From assembly GCF_035653575.1 (NCBI RefSeq), contig NZ_DASRBQ010000016.1, positions 27,958 through 91,957 on the forward strand: DNA of 64,000 bases. The letters run 5' to 3'. Under the pieces are notes generated by a model, which was not told where the DNA came from, did not search any database, and worked only from the letters and a program-made list of their open reading frames with translations. The translations under genes were made by a program, and so were the position numbers. Positions 16,810 to 25,744 of the stretch are shown here, piece after piece. Source of the DNA: Actinocrinis sp035653575 (GTDB taxonomy: Bacteria; Actinomycetota; Actinomycetes; Streptomycetales; Catenulisporaceae). Within the stretch, counting starts at the first letter, position 1; each line of letters begins with the position of its first letter.

Positions 16810-19275
16810 TCACCGAATGGTGAAGTTGGCCGACAGGTCGACGTCGTACGGCGTGGTGTCGTTCTTGTCGAGTTGCACGATGTAGCCGCCCGGCTCGACG
16901 CTCGGCGGGGCCGCGCTGTTGATGTCGCCCTGGCTGACGCCGAGAGCGGAGGCCGGGAACGTGACGTGCACCTGCTTGGACTGGCCCGGGTTCAGCGTTA
17001 CCCGCGCGAAGCCGACAAGGCGCTGCGGCGGCACCACCACGGCGCTGACCGGCTGCGCCACGTACACCGGCACGATGTCGGTGCCTGCCACGGAACCGGT
17101 GTTGGTGACCGTGAAGGTGACCGTGGCGTTGCCGTGCGTCCGGACCGTCGGCGTGACGGTCAGGCCGCTGTTGGCGAAGGTGGTGTAGGAGAGCCCGTAC
17201 CCGAACGGGTAGAGCGGGTTGTAGGAGTGCCCCGGACCGGAACCGGTGCCTGGCAGCTGGTCGAAGAACTTCGGCTGGTCGCCGAGCGGGGAGGGTGCGC
17301 CGCCGTTGAAGTCGCCGCCGACGCTGGATGCGTCGGACGGCCAGCTCACCGACAGCTTGCCGCTCGGGTCGATCTTGCCGAAGATCGCGTCCGCGACCGC
17401 CTGGCCGGCCTCGGTGCTGCCCTGGTAGGCCATCAGCACCGCGTTGGCCTTCTCCGCCGGGCCGAGCCCGACCGGCCGTCCCGCGATCACGACCACGATG
17501 ACCGGCTTGCCGGTGCCCTCCAGCGCGGTGATGAGCGCCTGCTGGTCCGGCGCGAGCGCCGGAGCGGGGTTGTCGCCGAGCCCTTCCGCGTAGGCCTTCT
17601 CGCCGACCGCGACCACGTACGCGCTCGCGCTCGACGCGTCGGCTAGCGCTGTGGCCTGGTCGGGCGCGTAGACGGCTGCCGGGTCATCGGCCTTGATTCC
17701 GCTGAGCACGGTCGTGCCCGGCGGGATCTGGTTGGCCGGTCCCATGCAGCACACATGCCCGGCGCCGAAGACGCCCTGCCAGCTCACGCTCCAGCCGCCG
17801 AGCTGATTGGTCATCGAGTCCGCGCTCGGACCGGTGACCACGACCTTGCTGCCGGGGGTGAGCGGCAGCACGTTGCCCTGGTTGCGCAGCAGCGTCATCG
17901 ACTCCTGCGCGGCCTTGAGCGTCTGGTCGCGCCCGGCGGTCACCGCGGCGTCCGCCGCGCCGACGTCCACGCACGGCTTGCTCGGGTCGGCCACGCACGG
18001 CTGGTTGAACAGGCCGAGCTGGAACTTCATGGTCAGGATCCGGCGCACCGCCTGGTCGATGCGGGCCTGCGAGATCTTGCCGGTGTGCACGTCCTGCAGG
18101 ATCGCGGCCTGCCACTGGTCCGGGTTGGAGACCTGCATGCTCATGTCGACGCCGGCGTTGACCGCGGCGGCGATCGCCCCGGGCAGGTCGGCGGCGATGT
18201 GGTAAGTGCTCTGCAACGCGGGCACGTCCTGGTAGTCGCTGATCACGACGCCCCGGAAGCCCATCTGGTCACGCAGGATGTCGGTCAGCAGGTAGTGCGA
18301 GGCGGTTGCCGGAACGCCGTTGATCGATCCGGAGTCGACCATCACGGCCCCGGCCCCCGCGTCGATTCCGCCCGCGTAGGAGGGCAGGATCGTGTCTTGC
18401 AGGTAGTTCAGCGGCAGCAGCGCCTCGTTGCGGTCGTGGCCGTTGACCGACTGCGAGTAGCCGGCGAAGTGCTTGACCGTGGCGCTCACCTTCAACCCGC
18501 CGCCGGCCGAGGCCGCCTGCAGGCCCTTGATGTTCGCGGCGCCCATCGCCGCGGAGAGCGCGGGCTCTTCGGCCCAGGTCTCGTAGGTGCGGCCCCAGCG
18601 GTTGTCCCGGGCGAGATCCTGCACCGGGGCGAAGTCCCAGTTCCAGCCGGTGGCCCGCAGCGCGTTCGCGGTCACCTCGCCGCCGGCCTGCGCGGCGGCC
18701 GGGTCCCAGGTGGCGCCCATGCCGATGGACTGCGGGAACAGCGGGGCCTGATAGGGGTGCCCGAAGCCGTGCACCGCGTCCACGCCGAACACGACCGGGA
18801 TGTGCAGCCGCGAGTTCTTGATCGCGTACTGCTGGATGATGTTGTACTCGGTGGCCCAGTCGGCGCCGGTGTTGCCGACCCCGCCCTTGCCGGTGGTGTC
18901 CGGCGGGTTGTTGGTGCCGCCGGCCAGGATCGAACCGACGTGCTGGTCGATCAGGATCTTCTGCATGCAGGCGGTGTTCGGCATGTTCCAGCCGTTGTCC
19001 GCGCAGGTCGCGCTGTTCGGGTCGGTGAGCGTGGTGACCAGCTGCTGGTCCATCTGGCCGACCTTCTCCTCCAGCGTCATGGCGCGCAGGAGGGCGTCGA
19101 CCCGGACCGGCGTCGGCTGGCTCGCGTCCAGCCAGGGCGCGATGGAGGAGCCGGCGGCGGAGCCGTTCACCAGCGCGGGGATCGCGAGGCCGGCCGCGGT
19201 CACGGCGGCGGTGGCGATCGCGAGGGTTCTGCTGCGTCTGCGCAAAGGCGGGCTGATCTCGCCTGAAACGGACAT
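16810..19275 (-). CDS. Secreted GH3 beta-glycosidase (beta-glucosidase type)
   Basis: Exported exo-glycosidase of 821 residues; probable beta-glucosidase or broad-specificity oligosaccharide hydrolase. A signal or anchor segment covers about 15-45. The GH3 N-domain has DFAPVQDLARDNRWGR, the substrate-site KHF at 268-270, and nucleophile Asp347 in RGVVISDYQDV. The GH3 C-domain starts near residue 450 (SMTLLRNQGNVLPL) and is followed by a fibronectin-III-like domain (about 700-821) that includes YNPLYPFGYGLSYT. GAGGAGG lies 6 nt before the ATG. The gene sits alone between hairpins. The promoter lies in the 263-bp gap shared with the divergent methyltransferase gene. Confidence 0.92.
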   Translation of the reverse strand: MSVSGEISPPLRRRSRTLAIATAAVTAAGLAIPALVNGSAAGSSIAPWLDASQPTPVRVDALLRAMTLEEKVGQMDQQLVTTLTDPNSATCADNGWNMPNTACMQKILIDQHVGSILAGGTNNPPDTTGKGGVGNTGADWATEYNIIQQYAIKNSRLHIPVVFGVDAVHGFGHPYQAPLFPQSIGMGATWDPAAAQAGGEVTANALRATGWNWDFAPVQDLARDNRWGRTYETWAEEPALSAAMGAANIKGLQAASAGGGLKVSATVKHFAGYSQSVNGHDRNEALLPLNYLQDTILPSYAGGIDAGAGAVMVDSGSINGVPATASHYLLTDILRDQMGFRGVVISDYQDVPALQSTYHIAADLPGAIAAAVNAGVDMSMQVSNPDQWQAAILQDVHTGKISQARIDQAVRRILTMKFQLGLFNQPCVADPSKPCVDVGAADAAVTAGRDQTLKAAQESMTLLRNQGNVLPLTPGSKVVVTGPSADSMTNQLGGWSVSWQGVFGAGHVCCMGPANQIPPGTTVLSGIKADDPAAVYAPDQATALADASSASAYVVAVGEKAYAEGLGDNPAPALAPDQQALITALEGTGKPVIVVVIAGRPVGLGPAEKANAVLMAYQGSTEAGQAVADAIFGKIDPSGKLSVSWPSDASSVGGDFNGGAPSPLGDQPKFFDQLPGTGSGPGHSYNPLYPFGYGLSYTTFANSGLTVTPTVRTHGNATVTFTVTNTGSVAGTDIVPVYVAQPVSAVVVPPQRLVGFARVTLNPGQSKQVHVTFPASALGVSQGDINSAAPPSVEPGGYIVQLDKNDTTPYDVDLSANFTIR

Positions 19276-19538
19276 GCGCGACCTCCTCGTTCGGAATAAG
19301 AGTCCTGCTGTTCAGGCCGGAGGAAGGCGGGAGTCGACGGGCCGTTTATTCGCGCTGTGATTTAACCGATACGGGAGCCGTGCGTCAAGACGTCGGACCT
19401 GTTCCCGATCAGGCGGGCCGCGGATGGCCAGAACGGGGTCTTATATCAGGGTCTCCCGTCGTCGTATGCTCGCTCGCAGGAACGTCGCTGGTCCGTCTGC
19501 GGCCGGTGGCGGCGCGTCGCCGTAAGAAGGGCAGCACC

Positions 19539-20360
19539 GTGTCGCATCGCCCAGCGTGGGCCCCGGACGAGATCGATCTGGAACGCCCGGCGCCCGCTCG
19601 AATGTACGACTACTACCTGGGCGGATCGCACAACTTCGCCGCAGACCGGGAGCTGGCCGAAAAGGCCCTGGGCGCCTGGCCGGAACTGCCGCAGGTGACC
19701 CGCGCGAACCGGGCGTTCCTGCGCCGGGCGGTCACTTTCCTGGCTGGGCAGGGGATCGAGCAGTTCCTCGATCTCGGCTCCGGGATCCCGACCGTGGGCA
19801 ACGTGCACGAGATAGTCGCCGCGGTCAACCCGCGGGCGCGCACCGTCTACGTGGACAGCGATCCGGTGGCGGTGGCGCACAGCCGGGTGCTGCTGGCCGA
19901 GACGCCGAACGCCAGGTTCGTCCATGCCGACCTGCGCGACCCGGAGCGCGTGCTGGCCGATCCCGCCCTCGACGGCTTCCTGGACCTCGGCCGCCCGCTC
20001 GCGGTCCTGATGTTCGCGGTGCTGCACTTCGTGCCGGACAGCGACGATCCGGCCGGCATCGTCGCCGCCTACCGCCGGGCGAGCGTCGCGGGTTCGTATC
20101 TGGCGGTCAGCCACGGCACGCGCGACTACTTCCCCGAGCGCATCCGCAGCCTGGAGGAGGTCTACTCCCGCTCCAGCGCGACGATGACCATGCGCAGCCA
20201 CGCCGAGATCATGGACCTGATGAGCGGTTACGAGCTGGTGCCGCCCGGGCTCACCGACATGACCCGGTGGCGTCCCGACGAGGAGGCCGCGCTTCCGGAC
20301 CCGCTGGACGGGGACGTGAAGCGATACTCGGGTTACGGCGCCGTAGGGCGGCTGGAGTGA
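19539..20360 (+). CDS. SAM-dependent methyltransferase, DUF574 (PF04672-type) family
   Basis: A 273-residue cytoplasmic protein. The family signature RMYDYYLGGSHNFAADR appears at residues 21-37. The SAM-binding core is FLDLGSGIPTVGN, followed by VYVDSDPVAVAHSR (acidic end of beta2) and HADLRDPERVL. This family is abundant in actinomycetes, but its substrates are unknown. GTG at 19539 has AGAAGGG about 7 nt upstream; earlier in-frame starts would add residues with no family match. The stop overlaps the GTG of the c-di-GMP protein by 4 bp (GTGA), so the two are translationally coupled. That pairing is the most informative clue to its role. Confidence 0.88.
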   Translation: MSHRPAWAPDEIDLERPAPARMYDYYLGGSHNFAADRELAEKALGAWPELPQVTRANRAFLRRAVTFLAGQGIEQFLDLGSGIPTVGNVHEIVAAVNPRARTVYVDSDPVAVAHSRVLLAETPNARFVHADLRDPERVLADPALDGFLDLGRPLAVLMFAVLHFVPDSDDPAGIVAAYRRASVAGSYLAVSHGTRDYFPERIRSLEEVYSRSSATMTMRSHAEIMDLMSGYELVPPGLTDMTRWRPDEEAALPDPLDGDVKRYSGYGAVGRLE

Positions 20361-22591
20361 GCGAGAGCGCCGGGGACCTGCCGTCGGCGTGGGCGGGGGC
20401 CCTGGCCGCGGCCGGCTCGGTGCCGATGAGCGCGGCCGAGACGAGGGCGCTGGCGGCCGTGCTGGCGGACTGGGTCCGCGACGCGCTGACCGATCCGGTC
20501 GCGGCGCGAAAGGCCGGTAGCGCGGTAGGCAGTGCGCTGATCGACTCGCATCACACTCAGCCGGAATCGCTCGCCGCGTCGATCGCGGTCCTCGCCGACC
20601 ACCTGCCCACCGAGATCGACTCGGCCGTACGCACCGCCCTGTATGCGGGACTGGCCGCCGGGTACGCCGAGGGCCTGCGTGACCGCACCCGCCGCGAGCA
20701 GGAAGCGATCCGCATCGCGGTGCTCGACGCGCACCGCACCGGCGAGGCGCGGTTCCGGGCGGTGTTCCGCGGCGCGGCCCTCGGTATCGGCATCGCCGAC
20801 GGCGAAGGCCGCATCCTGGAGATCAACGAGCCGCTGGCGCGGATGCTGGGCCGGGACGCCCGCGCCGCCCGCGGCCTGGAGATCAGCTCCCTGCGGCTGC
20901 CCACCGACCCGCCGGAGTACTGGGAGCACTACCGCGCGCTGCTGGCCGGCCGGCGGCGCCAGATGACCGGCGAGAAGCAGTTCGTGCTCTCCGACGGTGA
21001 GGTCATCTGGGCCCGCATGCGGGCCAGCAGCGTGATCGGGGACGACGGCAAGACGGCGCTCGTGGTCGGGCTGTTCGAGGACATCACCGAACGGCGCGAG
21101 ATGACCGAGCGGCTGCGCCACCAGGCCACCCACGACCCGCTGACCGGCCTGCCCAACCGCACCCTGCTGCTCGAAGAACTCGCCGCCACGCTGAACTTCC
21201 GCGACGGCCGCGCCGAGGGCGAAGACACTGAGAGCGAAGACACTGAGAGCACTGAGAGCGAAGACGCAGCGGACGCGGACGACGGCGACGGCCTCGCTGA
21301 GAGCGGCTCCGCTAAGAGCGGCGAGGCCGGCGAAGGCCGGCGCATCGCGGTCTGCTTCCTGGACATCGACGGATTCAAGGCGGTCAACGACACCCTCGGC
21401 CACGACGCCGGCGACCGGCTGCTGATCCAGATCGCCGCCCGGCTGCGCGAGGCCGTCGAACCGCACGCTCATCCGGTGGCCCGGATGGGCGGCGACGAGT
21501 TCGTCATCCTGCTGCCCGACACCGCGGGCCCGCAAAGCGCGATCGAGGTGGCCGAGCGGGTGCTCGCGGCGATCCGCGAACCGGTGCTGCTCGACGGGCG
21601 CGAGCTGACCGTCACCGGCAGCATCGGGATCGTGGAGCAGCCGGTCGAGGGGGCCGGCCCGAGCGAGCTGCTGCGCGCCGCCGACGTCACGCTGTACTGG
21701 GCCAAGGCGGCCGGGCGCGACCGCTGGGCGCTGTTCGACCCGCAGCGCAACGCCCGGCAGGTGGCCCGCTACGCGCTCTCCCAGGAGCTGCCCGGCGCGC
21801 TCGAACGCGGCGAGCTGTTCCTGGAGTACCAGCCCATCGTGGACCTGGCCGACCAGCGGGTCCGCTCGCTCGAGGCCCTGGTGCGCTGGAACCATCCGCG
21901 GCTCGGGCTGCTCGGCCCCGGCCGGTTCGTGCCGCTGGCCGAGGAGACCGGCGCCATCGTGGCGCTCGGCCGCTGGGTGCTGCGCCGCGCCGTGGCCGAC
22001 GCCGCGACCTGGCCGCGGCCGCCGGAGGGCGCGCCGGTCACCGTCTCGGTGAACGTCGCGGTGCCCCAGGTGCGCGACCCCGGACTGGTCCGCGAGGTGC
22101 GCGACGCGCTCGAGGCCGGGGGGCTGCCCCCGGCCCGCCTCCAGCTGGAGCTGACCGAGAGCGCGGTGATGGAGCCGGGCCGGCGCGGAAGGCCCGCCGT
22201 GCAACGGCTGCGGGAGCTCGCCGACCTCGGCGTGCGCATCGCCATCGACGATTTCGGCACCGGCTATTCGAACCTGGCCTACCTGCGCAGGCTGCCCGCG
22301 CACACGCTGAAAATAGACTCCTCCTTCGTCAAGGGGCTGATCCCCGCGGCCGTGCCGGACGGCGGCGCGCAGGACGGCTCCGAGGAACCGATCGTCAGCA
22401 GCCTGATCAACCTGGCGCGCGCCTGCGGCATGATGGTGATCGCGGAGGGCGTGGAGACCGGGGCGCAGGCCGAGACGCTGCGCAAGCTGGGCGCGGACAC
22501 CGGGCAGGGTTACTACTTCTCCCGACCCCTGCCCGCCGACCAGGTCCCCGCGCTGATCCTGTCGGGGTTCGGCGACGCGGGCCGCCACTGA
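20357..22591 (+). CDS. PAS-GGDEF-EAL cyclic-di-GMP turnover protein
   Basis: A 744-residue cytoplasmic signalling protein. A helical N-terminal region (about 1-125) is followed by PAS (about 130-245), GGDEF (about 252-460) and EAL (about 475-735) domains. The diguanylate cyclase motif is intact (MGGDEF at 377-382). The inhibitory RxxD site is absent (the aligned residues read PHAH). The EAL domain keeps LEALVRW, DDFGTGYSNL, LKIDSSFV and AEGVET, so it is probably an active phosphodiesterase. Residues about 282-327 are an acidic Ser/Asp/Glu-rich insertion inside the GGDEF fold, encoded partly by a 15-bp tandem repeat. It is coupled to the methyltransferase upstream, and a hairpin overlaps its stop. 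Confidence 0.92.
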   Translation: MSESAGDLPSAWAGALAAAGSVPMSAAETRALAAVLADWVRDALTDPVAARKAGSAVGSALIDSHHTQPESLAASIAVLADHLPTEIDSAVRTALYAGLAAGYAEGLRDRTRREQEAIRIAVLDAHRTGEARFRAVFRGAALGIGIADGEGRILEINEPLARMLGRDARAARGLEISSLRLPTDPPEYWEHYRALLAGRRRQMTGEKQFVLSDGEVIWARMRASSVIGDDGKTALVVGLFEDITERREMTERLRHQATHDPLTGLPNRTLLLEELAATLNFRDGRAEGEDTESEDTESTESEDAADADDGDGLAESGSAKSGEAGEGRRIAVCFLDIDGFKAVNDTLGHDAGDRLLIQIAARLREAVEPHAHPVARMGGDEFVILLPDTAGPQSAIEVAERVLAAIREPVLLDGRELTVTGSIGIVEQPVEGAGPSELLRAADVTLYWAKAAGRDRWALFDPQRNARQVARYALSQELPGALERGELFLEYQPIVDLADQRVRSLEALVRWNHPRLGLLGPGRFVPLAEETGAIVALGRWVLRRAVADAATWPRPPEGAPVTVSVNVAVPQVRDPGLVREVRDALEAGGLPPARLQLELTESAVMEPGRRGRPAVQRLRELADLGVRIAIDDFGTGYSNLAYLRRLPAHTLKIDSSFVKGLIPAAVPDGGAQDGSEEPIVSSLINLARACGMMVIAEGVETGAQAETLRKLGADTGQGYYFSRPLPADQVPALILSGFGDAGRH
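21221..21265 (+). repeat. 15-bp tandem repeat inside the GGDEF coding region
   Basis: GAAGACACTGAGAGC occurs twice in tandem (21221-21235, 21236-21250). A rearranged partial copy, ACTGAGAGCGAAGAC, follows. The unit is in frame and encodes EDTES-type repeats in an acidic linker. Confidence 0.85.
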
Positions 22592-22604
22592 TGCGGCGGC
22601 CCGC
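22577..22604. terminator. Hairpin terminator overlapping the EAL-protein stop codon
   Basis: Perfect 10-bp arms, GCGGGCCGCC (22577-22586) and GGCGGCCCGC (22595-22604), have an 8-nt loop containing the TGA stop. The hairpin lies between convergent genes and may act in both directions. Confidence 0.65.
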
Positions 22605-22630
22605 CTCGCGACCTTCTCGTCCCGGTGCGG

Positions 22631-24607
22631 TTACAGCCCCGGCCAGCTCGGGAAGCTGGCGCAGCTGGGCACGCTGCCGGAGCCGGTGAAGCTGGTCACC
22701 GTGACGCCGGTGCCCGTGGGCGCGATATTGGCGTTGTAGATCCTGATGTTGGCGTACTGCGCGGCGACCTTGGTCGCGTCGAGCTGGACGTTCTCCAGGG
22801 TCAGGCCAAGCGGATAGGCGGCGGAGTAGCCGTTGAGGGTCGACTTGCCTGACGAGGAGTTGACCGCCTTCAGGCCGTCGATGGTGATGTCGGCGAAGTT
22901 GGGCACCGTCGAGCCGTTCCCGCTCAGGTACTGCGGGTCGATCAGGATCAGGTGCTCGACCCCGGTCTCGCAGGTGTTCACGAAGCTGACCCCGGACACC
23001 GTGCCGCCGAAGCTGGTGTCGCTCTTGACCCGCACCCCGTTGTTGCTGGACGCGGTGTTGCCGTGAATGTCGGTGCCGCCGTGGATGTAGTTTCCGGCGA
23101 AGGTCACGTCCTGCACGCCGCCGTTGGTCTGGCTGCCGACCGACAGGCCGTGGATGCCCCAGAAGCTGGTGTTGCTCACGGTGATGTGGCTGGCGGCGCC
23201 GCCGGCGTCGGCCTTGACCGCGACCCCGTCGTCACCGGTGTTGATGTAGCTGTCGGTGATCAGGACATTGCTGGCGCTGTCGGGATCGAAGCCGTCGGTG
23301 TTGCGGGCGTTGTCCGGGTTGTCGATCCGCACGCCCCAGGCGGTGAACCCGCTGCCGCCCTCGAGCAGCACGTTGAACATCGGCGAGTTCGTCAGGCTGA
23401 TGTGGTACATCGTCACGTTCGAGGCGCCGAAGACCGTGATCAGCTTCGGGTTCTCCTGCTGCGTGGTGGTCTTGCTGTGCGCGGACTCGGCCAGCGCCCA
23501 CCAGGTGGTGCTGGTGCCGAGCATGTCCTGGTCGCCGCGGCCGTTGATGACGCCCTGACTGCCCGAGGCGCTCTGGGTGCCCATCACTGCGGAGTTGTTG
23601 CCGCGGACGGCGATGAACGGCACGCAGCCGGTGGCCGTGCCGAGGGTGCTGCCGTCGGAGGCTCCGAGGGTGCCGCACTTCGGCTGGCCGGAGACCTGGT
23701 AGTCGGCGGGGTTGCGGGAGGCGTAGAGCGTGACTCCGGAATCGACGAGCAGCACCTCACCCGCGTTGACCGTCAGCGGGCCGGAGAGGAACGCGGTGTC
23801 GCCGCCACTCGCGGTCAGCTCCACCGCCTTGCCGGTCCCGGCGCAGCTGTCGAGCGCCGCTTGGATACGCGCCGTGTCCGGGGGCGCGGACTCCTGCGCG
23901 CTGGTGAACTGCTCGTTGCTCGGCTTGGCCAGCTGCGCGGCAACCGGGGTGCAGGTGCCCGGCACGCTCGGCTCGCCGGGCTGCGGCGGAGTCGGGCTGG
24001 AACTCGGTGACGGCGAGGCGGAGGCGGACGCGCTCCGGCTCGCACTCGGACTCGGGCTCGACGTGCCGGCATTGAGCGTCCACAGCTTCGTGGCGCTGCT
24101 GTCACAGCTGTTCTGCACCACCAGGGTTCCCGCCGAGGTGCCGCTGCCGGAGGCGTTCATGCACTTGGCCGCGTTGACGTTGATGAGCTGGTAGTCGCTT
24201 CCGCTGGCGTTGAGCGTCCACCGCTGGTTGGCGGTGCCGTCGCAGGCCTGCTGCTGGACCGCCTTGCCTGCGCTGGTCGACGCGCCCGCGATGCCCAGGC
24301 ACAGGCCGCTGACCGGCGAGGTGATCGTGTAGCCGGTGCTCGCGCCCGTCAGGGTCCATACCTGGTTCGCGGACCCGGCGCAGCTCTGCAAATCGAGCTG
24401 CACGCCGGCGGAGGTGCTCGAACCGGGCAGGTCCAGGCACAGGTGGCTGCTGCCGGCGTTGACGATGGTGTAGCTGCCGGGCCCGGCCGCCGCGCTCGCG
24501 GCGGTCGGCAGCACCACGACCGCGAGAGCGCCGGCGAGGGTGGCGGCGGCCGCAGCGGCGACGGCTGCGAGCGCGCGAGTGGAACGGGTTCCGCGGCGGA
24601 ACCTCAT
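22631..24607 (-). CDS. Secreted GH28 polygalacturonase-like enzyme with N-terminal ricin-type lectin
   Basis: Exported pectinase-like enzyme of 658 residues that likely cleaves galacturonan or rhamnogalacturonan. A signal peptide ends near AASAAAGPG (about residue 38). A ricin B trefoil (about 40-170) carries QxW repeats (ANQVWTL, ANQRWTL). A Ser/Pro linker follows, then the right-handed beta-helix. All four GH28 signatures are present: NTDGFD, TGDDGVAVK, GIHGLS (GHG) and GVRVKS (RIK-like). ATG at 24607 has GGAGG 7 nt upstream. It is separated from the CBM35-like gene upstream by 152 bp containing a palindrome, so it probably has its own promoter. Confidence 0.92.
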   Translation of the reverse strand: MRFRRGTRSTRALAAVAAAAAATLAGALAVVVLPTAASAAAGPGSYTIVNAGSSHLCLDLPGSSTSAGVQLDLQSCAGSANQVWTLTGASTGYTITSPVSGLCLGIAGASTSAGKAVQQQACDGTANQRWTLNASGSDYQLINVNAAKCMNASGSGTSAGTLVVQNSCDSSATKLWTLNAGTSSPSPSASRSASASASPSPSSSPTPPQPGEPSVPGTCTPVAAQLAKPSNEQFTSAQESAPPDTARIQAALDSCAGTGKAVELTASGGDTAFLSGPLTVNAGEVLLVDSGVTLYASRNPADYQVSGQPKCGTLGASDGSTLGTATGCVPFIAVRGNNSAVMGTQSASGSQGVINGRGDQDMLGTSTTWWALAESAHSKTTTQQENPKLITVFGASNVTMYHISLTNSPMFNVLLEGGSGFTAWGVRIDNPDNARNTDGFDPDSASNVLITDSYINTGDDGVAVKADAGGAASHITVSNTSFWGIHGLSVGSQTNGGVQDVTFAGNYIHGGTDIHGNTASSNNGVRVKSDTSFGGTVSGVSFVNTCETGVEHLILIDPQYLSGNGSTVPNFADITIDGLKAVNSSSGKSTLNGYSAAYPLGLTLENVQLDATKVAAQYANIRIYNANIAPTGTGVTVTSFTGSGSVPSCASFPSWPGL

Positions 24608-24674
24608 GACATGACCTCCACGGCCTACGTATGCAAGGGGGCGAATATGGCCGCCACCCTCATAACGGCCGTGT

Positions 24675-24690
24675 CGCGAAGAACTTCGCG
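24675..24690. promoter_or_regulatory. Palindrome upstream of the GH28 gene
   Basis: CGCGAAG-AA-CTTCGCG is a 7-2-7 inverted repeat 68 bp before the GH28 start. It is a candidate operator; no regulator gene lies nearby. Alternatively it is a short hairpin. Confidence 0.4.
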
Positions 24691-24759
24691 TGGAGGAAAG
24701 TACGTCAGCCGCCCGGGGTTGGCAAGCACCCGCCCGCCGCCCGTGCGCAGCCGACAGGT

Positions 24760-25545
24760 TCAGACGACGATCTCGGCGATGTCCGGGGCCACGTTCGCCG
24801 GGTTGCTGAATTCGATGGAGTTGCGCCCGGCGGCCAGGTGAACCGTCATGGTCAGCGCCTGTGGGCTGTTCCAGTCGCCGTTCCCGGCGAAATACACGCT
24901 CGTGTCGACCTCGTCGACCGAGACGACGGCATCGCGGCCGCCGCTCGTGTCGCCCTCGGTGAATACGATCTTCATGGTGTAGTCGCCGGCGGCCGAGGCC
25001 CTGACGTCCGGGAAGGTCAGCGTGCCGCCCTCGCCGAGAAAGCGGATCTTCATACCGTCCGGACAGGCCCCGCACCAGCCGGCCTTAGCACCGCCGGCCA
25101 GCACGTTCCCGCTCGCGTCACCCTCGTAGGCGCGCGGCGGCAGCGGCGAGGCCGCAGGCGACTGCGACGCGCCCGCGGGCGTTCTCGCCACGGAGCCGCT
25201 GGGTCGCGGCGACGGGGAGGTCGGCGTCGGGCTGGGGCTGGGCAGTCCCGCGCCGGTGACGGTGGTCGCCGCCGATCCGTTCGTCGGGCCGATGACCGGA
25301 ACGACGGCGGGCGGCGGGGCGCCGTTGCCGCTCCCGCTCGGACGCAGAACGCCGAAGGCGACGATGCAGCCGGCCACCGCGCCGAGAACCGCGGCCGCCG
25401 CGGTCAGCCGGGTCAGCGTGAGCCCGGCGAAAAGCCGGGGCCGCGGATACCCGAACTGCCCGCCGCGACCCTGTCCGGGTCCGTCCGCACCAGGTGAAAT
25501 GCGCTTGCTGAACGTGCTCGATCCCTCCAGACGCAGAGCGGTCAC
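24760..25545 (-). CDS. Membrane-tethered CBM35-like carbohydrate-binding protein
   Basis: A 261-residue protein without a catalytic domain. The cytoplasmic N-terminus (about 1-40) is followed by one TM helix (about 42-68), a long Pro/Ser/Thr linker (about 70-135), and a C-terminal beta-sandwich (about 138-261). The sandwich has YEGDASGN, GTLTFPDVRASAAGDY and the ending NSIEFSNPANVAPDIAEIVV, as in CBM35/CBM6 modules. A CxxC pair (WCGACPDG) sits near its start. The topology would display the module outside the membrane, possibly to hold polysaccharide near the secreted hydrolases. The GTG start has no good ribosome site, so the exact N-terminus is uncertain. Confidence 0.72.
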   Translation of the reverse strand: MTALRLEGSSTFSKRISPGADGPGQGRGGQFGYPRPRLFAGLTLTRLTAAAAVLGAVAGCIVAFGVLRPSGSGNGAPPPAVVPVIGPTNGSAATTVTGAGLPSPSPTPTSPSPRPSGSVARTPAGASQSPAASPLPPRAYEGDASGNVLAGGAKAGWCGACPDGMKIRFLGEGGTLTFPDVRASAAGDYTMKIVFTEGDTSGGRDAVVSVDEVDTSVYFAGNGDWNSPQALTMTVHLAAGRNSIEFSNPANVAPDIAEIVV

Positions 25546-25717
25546 CCATCATGGTGGCGGCACCCGGTTGATCACAAGACCCTGTGGCATGAACTGACGC
25601 TTACTCAAGAACGACGCTCACAACCGCTCAGAACCGGGCGATGAAACGGCGAATGAAACGCTTGTGGGCCCCTTTCCCGTCGCGTAGCGTGCTTGGCGGT
25701 CATGCTTCTGAATATCA

Positions 25718-25731
25718 TTCACATATGTGAA
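25718..25731. promoter_or_regulatory. Palindromic operator candidate before the GH79 gene
   Basis: TTCACATATGTGAA is a perfect 14-bp palindrome. It ends 13 bp before the GH79 start codon and abuts a possible -10 box TATCAT (25713-25718). Its AT-richness stands out from its surroundings. The binding regulator is unknown. Confidence 0.5.
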
Positions 25732-25744
25732 GAGGACGGCCCCT

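Noticed and set aside
20333..22588. Long antisense frame opposite the PAS-GGDEF-EAL gene
   Set aside because: No domain match and Arg/Gly/Gln-rich composition; the opposite strand has clear GGDEF and EAL motifs.
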